Source: Lacticaseibacillus pantheris DSM 15945 = JCM 12539 = NBRC 106106 (GTDB lineage Bacteria; Bacillota; Bacilli; Lactobacillales; Lactobacillaceae). From it: a DNA stretch of 63,315 bases. Positions 56,166-63,315 of the stretch are shown here, one piece after another (the stretch's first letter is position 1; each line of letters begins with the position of its first letter). The position numbers were made by a program, and so were the translations under genes. A model generated the notes under the pieces. That model saw only the letters and a program-made list of their open reading frames with translations, was not told the DNA's origin and ran no database searches. Location of the stretch: NCBI RefSeq assembly GCF_001311175.1, contig NZ_BBAI01000011.1:1-63315 (forward strand), given 5' to 3'.

Positions 56166-56311
56166 GCGTGATTCCCACACCCGGGCAACGGTTGGAACGG
56201 CTTCCTTGCCGCAGCGGGTTACACGCAGATTTCTGCATTGCACGCTCGCTTAACCCAGCACCTCATCCCGAACCCGCTAATCACCGCCACCCACACGGAG
56301 GAACACATATC
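56166..56311. other. Repeat-derived leader of pyrB
   Basis: Degenerate family A sequence (GTAGCGTGATTCCC, TTCTGCATTGCACGCTCG) continues up to the pyrB ribosome site. No other feature is seen. Confidence 0.5.
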
Positions 56312-57232
56312 ATGATGACCAAACAGCGCAACTTTACCAACATGTTAGACGTCGACCAGGACGAGGCGTTGGCGCTCATCCAGCGCGCCGAAGAGTATAA
56401 GCACGGCGCCCAATTGCGATTGGCCGAACCGGTGTACGTCGTCAACGCCTTCTTTGAAAACAGTACGCGGACGCACACTAGTTTTGAGATGGCCGAGACC
56501 AAGTTGGGTCTGACACAAATTGCGTTCAACCCGGCGGCAAGTTCCGTTAGCAAAGGTGAATCGTTACACGACACGCTGTTGACGCTGGACGCGCTCGGTG
56601 TTGACCTGGCAGTAGTTCGGCACCCGGAAGATCGCTATTACGAGCCATTAGTTGAAGGCGGCGATTTGGGGCTGGCGTTGATTAACGCCGGGGACGGTTC
56701 CGGCGAACACCCCTCCCAAAGCCTGCTGGACCTGATGACGATTAGCGAGGAGTTCGGCCACTTTGCTGGACTACGCATCGTTATCTGCGGGGACATCGCC
56801 CACTCACGGGTGGCCCGCTCCAACGCAGAGATTCTGCAACGCCTTGGCGCCCACGTATTCTTTGCCGGCCCAGAAGACTGGTACAGCCACGACTTTGACC
56901 GATTGGGTACCTATACGGATCTGGACGCTGTACTGCCAACTGTCGACGTGGTCATGTTGCTCCGCGTTCAGCACGAACGACACGCCACCACCGGGTTTAG
57001 CGCGGACGCGTACCATGAGCACTACGGTTTAACTCATGGGCGCGCCGCGCTAATGCAGCAACGGGCGATTATTATGCATCCGGGCCCGGTAAACCGCGGC
57101 GTCGAATTAGCCAGCGACTTGGTGCAGGGTCGCCAATCGCGTTACGTCCAGCAGATGCGCAACGGTGTATTTATGCGGATGGCGATGATTGAGTCAGTAT
57201 TGCGGGCAAACCAGCTGGGAGGAATTGAATAA
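56312..57232 (+). CDS. pyrB: Aspartate carbamoyltransferase catalytic subunit
   Basis: Condenses carbamoyl phosphate with aspartate to N-carbamoyl-aspartate, the committed step of UMP synthesis. The 306-residue intact protein has the carbamoyl-phosphate loop FFENSTRTHTSFEMAE, SSVSKGESLHDT and the HPGPVNRGVE aspartate-binding signature. GGAGG lies ten bases before the ATG pair at 56312/56315. The stop overlaps pyrC by one base. No regulatory pyrI is present, as usual in Firmicutes. Confidence 0.96.
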   Translation: MMTKQRNFTNMLDVDQDEALALIQRAEEYKHGAQLRLAEPVYVVNAFFENSTRTHTSFEMAETKLGLTQIAFNPAASSVSKGESLHDTLLTLDALGVDLAVVRHPEDRYYEPLVEGGDLGLALINAGDGSGEHPSQSLLDLMTISEEFGHFAGLRIVICGDIAHSRVARSNAEILQRLGAHVFFAGPEDWYSHDFDRLGTYTDLDAVLPTVDVVMLLRVQHERHATTGFSADAYHEHYGLTHGRAALMQQRAIIMHPGPVNRGVELASDLVQGRQSRYVQQMRNGVFMRMAMIESVLRANQLGGIE

Positions 57233-58529
57233 TGGCATACATACTACAGAACGGCCGCGGAATTTTGGGCGACAGGGAGCTCAACGTGGATGTGCGCATC
57301 GAGGGCGGACGGATCGCTGCTTTGGGCGACCATCTGCCTGTCGGACCAACGGACGAAGTTTTGGACTGCACGGGCAAAGTTGTTACTCCGGGCTTAGTAG
57401 ACCTTCACGTCCACCTCAGGGACCCTGGTGAAACCGAAAAGGAGACCATCAGCACCGGTACCATGGCGGCGGCCCACGGTGGTTTTACCACGGTGGGTGC
57501 GATGCCAAACGTGGTGCCAGTCCCAGACGACGCGGACGGCATTGCTGCTATTCGCGGACGTAATTGTCGCGAGGGGCACGTGCGCGTCTACCAATACGCT
57601 AGCATTACCCGCAACCGCACTGCCGGTCAGCTAGTCGACTTTGAGGCGGTTGCCCAGGCGGGAGCCTTTGCCGTATCTAACGACGGGAGTGGGGTTCAGG
57701 ACGCGGCCACCATGTACGCGGCCATGCGTGGCGCGGCACAAGCGGGCTTGCCCTTAGCAGCGCACGTCGAGGATGATGGCCTGAAAAACGGTGGCATTTT
57801 GAATGCGGGGCTCCGGGCCAAGGAGCTGGGCGTGCCCGGCGTTTACCACGTGGTGGAAACAGCCCAGTTAGCCCGTGACCTAGCTCTGGCTCAGGCTACC
57901 GGCGTCCATTACCACGTGTGTCACGTATCAACCGCAACTAGTGTCGACCTAATCCGGCGGGCCAAAGCGGCGGGGGTCAACGTGACCGCAGAAGTTACGC
58001 CGCACCACCTACTGTTGACCGATAGTATGATTCCGGATGGCCCCGAGGCTGTGAACTACAAAATGAATCCACCTTTGCGTACAGAACGGGACCGACAGGC
58101 GCTAATTGCCGGGTTGCTGGACGGTACGATTGATTGTATCGCGACCGACCACGCGCCGCACACTGCAGCGGAGAAGGCCCGGGGGCTGGTTGACGCCCCC
58201 AATGGTATCGTGGGCAGTGAAACGGCGTTTAGCACGCTATATACCACTTTGTGCGGGGCAAAGATGCGCGGTTTACTTTGGCACAACTGGTGCACTGGAT
58301 GAGTAGTGCGCCGGCTGCAGCGTTTAACCTGCCGGTAGGGCAATTATTGCCCGGGGCACCGGCAGACCTCGCGGTGTTTGATACGGAACATGAGGCGGTA
58401 ATTAACGCGGACGATTTTTATTCAAAGGGGCATAACTCGCCGTTCGTGGGCTGGCACGTTTACGGCGCCACCGTTGCGACGATTGTTGCCGGTAAGGTGG
58501 TGTACATAAAGGAAGGGGTACAATCTTGA
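57232..58529 (+). CDS. pyrC: Dihydroorotase (1 apparent frameshift)
   Basis: Zinc amidohydrolase cyclising carbamoyl-aspartate to dihydroorotate. The metal motif is [10 protein letters not shown], and [22 protein letters not shown] and ATDHAPH follow in order, matching the class I Firmicutes enzyme. Near 58253 one C is missing (TTGTGCCGGGGC expected), hiding [17 protein letters not shown]. The full product is about 432 residues. It is coupled to pyrB (TAATG) and to carA (TTGA overlap). Confidence 0.95.
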
Positions 58530-59623
58530 AACGTTATTTGATTCTTGAGGATGGTACCGTGCTGACTGGGGAGGCCTTTGGCGCGCAGGCAACGACCGCC
58601 GGTGAGGTCGTGTTTAACACGGGGATGACCGGCTATCAGGAAACGATTACCGACTTCGTATGCCGGTCAAAGTCAATTACTTTCACCTACCCGTTGATTG
58701 GCAATTACGGGATGAACGTGGCGACCAACGAGGCCATCAGTCCGAGTTGCCAAGGCGTGGTTGTCCGCGAGGTAGCGCGCCGGGCCAGTCACTGGCATAA
58801 CGAGCAAAGTTTGGATGATTTTCTGCGCCAGCACGGCATTCCGGGCATCAGTGGAGTGGATACGCGGCGGTTAACCCGGATTCTGCGTGAAGAGGGTGCG
58901 ATGAAGGGGATGCTGACGAATGAGGTGCATGCGGACAGTGTGTCCCACCTCCAAGCGATGGATTTACCGCGCAATCAGGTGCAGCGGGTGTCAATCAAGC
59001 AGGCGTACAACAGCCCAAACACTGGTAAGCGGATTGTTGTGGTTGACTTTGGGTTCAAGGACAGCATTCTCCGTGAGTTGGCGGCCCGCCAGTTGCAGGT
59101 GACGGTGGTGCCACCGACAACGGATGCGGGCATGATTTTGAGCTTACATCCTGACGGTGTGTTGTTGTCGAACGGCCCTGGTGATCCAAAGGATGTGCCG
59201 TATGCGTTACCGATGATTCGGGCGGTGCAGGCGGCGCGGGTCCCGTTGATGGGCATTTGTCTGGGGCACCAACTGTTCGCGTTGGCGAATGGTGCAAAGA
59301 CGAGTAAGTTACGGTTTGGGCACCGGGGGTTCAACCATCCGGTGCGGGAGGTGGCTACGGGACAGACATTCTTTACGGCGCAGAACCATGGTTATGCGGT
59401 GGACAAGGCGTCGTTAGAGGGGACACCGTTGTTGCAGACGTACGTGGAGATTAATGATGGAACGGTAGAGGGGCTGAGGCACAGGGAATTGCCGGCGTTT
59501 TCGGTACAATTTCACCCAGATGCGACGCCGGGGCCGCATGATGCGGTGGGGTGTTTTGATGAGTTTGAGAGGATGGTAGAGGGCGGAGAGGGCGGAGCAG
59601 GCCGTTTAGAAAGCAGAGCATAA
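58526..59623 (+). CDS. carA: Carbamoyl phosphate synthase small subunit, repeat-extended C-terminus
   Basis: Glutamine amidotransferase subunit supplying ammonia to CarB. The N-terminal domain includes [14 protein letters not shown]. The class I GATase domain has the nucleophile in GICLGHQL and His in [12 protein letters not shown], where the usual HPE triad Glu is Asp. The start is a TTG at 58526 overlapping the pyrC stop, with AAGGAAGGGG upstream. The last 14 or so residues ([14 protein letters not shown]) are encoded by a family A repeat. Either the repeat replaced the original end, or an indel masks a TAG just before it. Confidence 0.94.
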   Translation: MKRYLILEDGTVLTGEAFGAQATTAGEVVFNTGMTGYQETITDFVCRSKSITFTYPLIGNYGMNVATNEAISPSCQGVVVREVARRASHWHNEQSLDDFLRQHGIPGISGVDTRRLTRILREEGAMKGMLTNEVHADSVSHLQAMDLPRNQVQRVSIKQAYNSPNTGKRIVVVDFGFKDSILRELAARQLQVTVVPPTTDAGMILSLHPDGVLLSNGPGDPKDVPYALPMIRAVQAARVPLMGICLGHQLFALANGAKTSKLRFGHRGFNHPVREVATGQTFFTAQNHGYAVDKASLEGTPLLQTYVEINDGTVEGLRHRELPAFSVQFHPDATPGPHDAVGCFDEFERMVEGGEGGAGRLESRA

Positions 59624-59710
59624 GGTACTCAGACCGAAAGGCCCGGGTTTGGCCTTTGGGTTTGAGTACCTTATGCGTCGCTTTATGGCCTGCGCAGCCC
59701 GTTTCAATAA
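59580..59710 (+). repeat. Family A hairpin repeat, copy A10, overlapping the carA end
   Basis: Inner arms GCATAAGGTACTC and GAGTACCTTATGC pair perfectly; outer stem GCAGGCC/GGCCTGC; loop core CCCGGGTTTGG. It begins inside the carA reading frame. Confidence 0.85.
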
Positions 59711-60020
59711 GCACATGTAGTGAGGGAGCGTAGTAGCATTTCCAAATCAGGTGGCGCCCCAAAATGTTTTGCTACTGGACTGGGTTAACCGGCGTTTTCT
59801 GCCTTGTGTAGCCCATTTCAATACCTGACAGCAGCATGGGAGCGTAGTAGCATTCCCAAACCAGGTAGCGTTCAAAATGCTTTGTTACTAGACCCGGTTA
59901 CGCCTATCTTTCTGGCCTGCGCAGCCGTTTCAATAACCACAGGTAGCGTGAGAGGGTAGCTGCATTTTCCAAATCAGGTCTCGCTCCACCCCGGCTTTCA
60001 TTGCCGCGCGGGTACGCGCG
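59711..60020 (+). repeat. Degenerate family A tandem units between carA and carB
   Basis: Three related units start near 59718, 59828 and 59940. Each carries GGGAGCGTAGTAGCATT-like or GAGGGTAGCTGCATT sequence and ends with TTTCTG-CCTG-GCAGCC-GTTTCAATA. They resemble units A6 and A7 at 51429. The remaining bases up to 60092 hold only the carB ribosome site. Confidence 0.7.
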
Positions 60021-60092
60021 TCCTCGTTACCACACTAACTATTATCAATGCCCACAGCACCATAGACCATTTAACAGAAAAGGAGTTACCCA

Positions 60093-63000
60093 ATGCCAAA
60101 GCGTACAGATATTCACAAAATTATGGTCATCGGTTCCGGCCCCATCATCATTGGGCAGGCGGCCGAGTTTGATTATTCGGGCACACAGGCCTGCTTATCA
60201 TTGCGGGAGGAAGGGTACGAAACGGTGCTGGTGAACTCCAATCCCGCGACGATTATGACGGATAAAGAGGTTGCTGATCACGTTTATATCGAGCCGATTA
60301 CGCTGGAGTTTGTGAGTCAAATTTTGCGGAAAGAGTTGCCCGATGCCATCCTCCCCACTTTGGGCGGACAACAGGGTCTCAACATGGCCATGGAGTTGAG
60401 CAAATCCGGCATCCTGGATGAACTGGGCATCGAATTGTTGGGCACAAAGTTGGCAGCCATCGACCAGGCGGAGGACCGCGAACAGTTCAAAGAGTTAATG
60501 CAACAGCTGGGCGAACCTATCCCCGCGTCTCAGACGGTATCGACGGTGCAGGCGGCACTCGACTTTGCACAACAAATTGGTTATCCCGTTATTGTGCGTC
60601 CCGCGTTCACGATGGGCGGCACGGGCGGGGGGATGTGCGATACCCCTGCCCAATTAACGGAAATCTGCGCGAACGCGTTGAAGTTATCACCGATTACGCA
60701 GGCGCTTATTGAGAAGAGTATTGCCGGCCACAAGGAAATTGAATACGAGGTCATGCGCGACCACGCTGGCAACGCCCTGGTGGTCTGCAACATGGAAAAT
60801 ATCGACCCCGTGGGCATCCATACGGGCGATTCCATTGTGACCGCGCCAGTACAGACGCTGACGGACCGCGAAAACCAGATGCTCCGGGATGCGTCACTAC
60901 GGATTATTCAGGCGCTCCACATCGAAGGCGGGTGTAACGTCCAGTTGGCGTTGGATCCGCAAAGTGAGGCGTACAACATCATCGAGGTGAATCCGCGTGT
61001 GTCACGTTCATCCGCGTTAGCTTCCAAAGCAACGGGGTACCCCATTGCCAAAATTGCGGCCAAGATTGCGGTCGGACTCTGCCTCGACGAAATCAAAAAT
61101 CCCGTCACGGAGACTACCTACGCGGAATTTGAGCCGGCGTTGGATTACGTGGTGACTAAAATACCGCGGTGGCCGTTCGATAAGTTTACGCAAGCCAACC
61201 GGCGTTTAGGGACGCAGATGAAGGCGACCGGTGAGGTCATGGGGATCGGCCGCAACTTTGAAGAGTCCCTCCTTAAATCGGTCCGTTCGCTAGAAATTGG
61301 GCTCCCACACTTAAATGACCCTGCCATTGCCGACGTTGCGGAGGATGAACTGGCGGACCAGCTCATTCATGCGCGGGATAACCGGTTGTTTTATCTCGCT
61401 ACCGCGTTGCGCCGCGGTTACAGCATCCCCGAACTGAGCGAATTAACGGGCATTGATGAATTTTTCGTGGACAAAGTCGCGCACATTGTCGAACTGGAAA
61501 CCTTACTACGGGATCACCAGGGTGACCAAGACGCGTTGTGGACGGCCAAGCGCAACGGTTTCACCGATTGGGAGATTGGCCAGTTATGGGGAATTGATGC
61601 CGCAGACGTGCGCCAGCAACGGCAGGATGCCGGCATCGTGCCGGTTTACAAAATGGTCGACACGTGTGCGGCGGAGTTTGCATCCACTACACCATACTTT
61701 TATTCGACTTATGAAGATGAGAACGAAAGTCGTCCAGACGGCCGTCAATCCGTCCTCGTCTTGGGCTCCGGGCCCATCCGTATCGGCCAAGGGGTGGAGT
61801 TTGACTACGCAACTGTGCACTCGGTACGGGCAATTCAGAAAGCCGGTTATGAGGCCATCATCATGAACAACAACCCGGAGACGGTGTCCACCGATTTTTC
61901 GACGGCTGATAAGCTATACTTTGAGCCGTTAACCGTTGAGGACGTCCTCAACGTGGTCGATTTGGAACAACCTATGGGGGTCATCGTTCAGTTCGGCGGG
62001 CAGACGGCCATTAATCTGGCCGCACCTTTGGCCAAGGCCGGCGTGCGCATTCTGGGCACAACGGTTGCTGATTTAGACCGGGCAGAGGATCGGGATGAGT
62101 TCGACCAGATTGTGCGGTCGCTAGGCATTCCCCAGCCCGCGGGTGCCACCGCGACTACCGCCGATGAAGCACTGACGATTGCGCACCGCATCGGCTATCC
62201 CGCTTTGATTCGACCAAGCTACGTGCTTGGCGGTCGCGCGATGGAAATTGTTAATAACGATGCGGAATTAACGCGCTACATGCAGACGGCGGTGCAAGTA
62301 TCGCACGACCACCCGGTACTGGTCGACCACTACCAGGCCGGAAGGAATGTGAGATCGACGTTATTGCTGACGGACACGACGTCCTAATTCCCGGCATTAT
62401 GGAACATATTGAACGGGCGGGCGTGCACTCAGGTGACTCCATGGCCGTGTACCCACCACAGAATTTCAGTGCCGCGGTCATTGACCAAATTTGTCGTTGG
62501 GGGACGGAGCTGGCAGAACGCTTACACACCGTGGGATGATGAACATTCAGTTCATCGTGCACGACGAAGAGGTGGACGTCATCGAAGTGAATCCGCGGGC
62601 TAGCCGCACTGTACCGTTTTTGAGCAAGGTGACCGGTATTCCGATGGCACAAGTAGCCACGCGGGCCATTCTAGGCACCAGTATTCGTGATCAAGGGTAT
62701 CAGCCTGGACTGCAGCCAGCTGCCGGCCTGGTGCACGTCAAGGCGCCAGTATTTTCGTTCAACAAACTCGCTGGTGTGGACAGCTTGCTGGGACCGGAGA
62801 TGAAGTCCACTGGTGAGGTCATGGGCAGTGACGAGACGATGGACAAAGCACTGTATAAGGCCTTTGCTGCGGCTAAACTGGATATACCTGATCACGGTCA
62901 GGTGTTGTTTACCATCGCAGATTCACAAAAGTCAGAGGCATTGGACTTGGCACGACGGTTCCGCGCACTCGGATTTTCCTTACAGGCGACCGCTGGCACG

Positions 63001-63267
63001 GCACGCTACTTTGCGGATCACGGGTTAACCGTGGGTGCGGTTGCAAAAATTGGTGCCGGTGAGGACGATATCCTGGCGCGCATTATCCGTGGCGACGTTC
63101 AGGTAGTGATTAATACCGTGGGCACCAATCATGATGCCGCCGCGGATGCCTTCCGTATTCGGGAGGCCGCGGTGCTACACGGCACGCCGCTGTTGACCGC
63201 AATCGACACCGCAGACGCAATTTTGCACGTGAAGGAATCGCAGACCTTTACAACCCGTGCCCTATAA
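60093..63267 (+). CDS. carB: Carbamoyl phosphate synthase large subunit (2 apparent frameshifts)
   Basis: Makes carbamoyl phosphate from bicarbonate, ATP and CarA-derived ammonia. Two ATP-grasp halves are evident: [20 protein letters not shown] in the first and [20 protein letters not shown] in the second, with the MGGTGGGM loop between. The allosteric MGS-like domain is at the end. Two single-base losses, near 62342 ([13 protein letters not shown] restored) and near 62535 ([10 protein letters not shown] restored), break the frame. The full product is about 1058 residues, standard length. AAGGAG precedes the ATG. Confidence 0.96.
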
Positions 63268-63315
63268 ACGTGCTACCGCAAAACAGGCCCGGCTGCCTGC
63301 GGAATTATCCTCGTG

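Overview
The window is chromosomal DNA from a low-G+C-phylum lactic acid bacterium, almost certainly a G+C-rich member of Lactobacillaceae. The evidence is the gene order (rpsB-tsf-pyrH-frr-uppS-cdsA-rseP-proS-polC; rimP-nusA-ylxR-ylxQ-infB-rbfA; truB-ribF; hrcA-grpE-dnaK-dnaJ; lepA; pyrR-pyrB-pyrC-carA-carB), a PolC-type replicase, CIRCE and PyrR regulation, AGGAGG ribosome binding sites, an Asn-rich IF2 linker, catabolic alsS/alsD and lactate oxidase. I cannot name the species.

Layout. 1-1.1 kb: rplS and a YneF-type membrane protein. 1.1-9.1 kb: sirtuin, a heterodimeric ABC exporter with a convergent TetR gene, an amino-acid permease and a PlsC acyltransferase. 9.1-10.2 kb: tRNA methyltransferase overlapping a GIY-YIG protein. 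10.9-24.5 kb: translation, cell-envelope and replication genes. 24.8-27 kb: lactate oxidase and a Fic/Doc-like protein with Gln at the catalytic His position. 27.2-32.9 kb: the nusA-infB operon behind a leader terminator. 33-41.9 kb: an oligopeptide ABC transporter with two diverged binding proteins, and terC. 41.9-49.3 kb: truB-ribF and the CIRCE-controlled heat-shock operon. 49.5-52.5 kb: acetoin genes alsS and alsD, separated by a repeat array. 52.8-54.6 kb: lepA. 54.7-55.1 kb: a possible type I toxin-antitoxin locus. 55.2-63.3 kb: the pyrimidine operon with two PyrR-type attenuators.

Two things dominate beyond the genes. First, at least three families of long stem-loop repeats fill the gaps. 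Their arms differ between copies but stay complementary. In the best family the deviations from pairing are almost all G-U in one orientation, the orientation of the gene just upstream, which suggests a transcribed RNA structure. Second, about 34 single or double base indels break conserved genes, including essential ones (rpsB, pyrH, uppS, polC, nusA, dnaK). Most fall in short G or C runs, or in A/T runs reported as exactly 8 bases. I read these as sequencing errors and annotate such genes at full length, giving the break point.

How the genes work together: most of the window is core growth machinery (translation, lipid and wall carriers, replication, chaperones, UMP synthesis). Accessory functions are peptide uptake, drug export, and pyruvate and lactate disposal.
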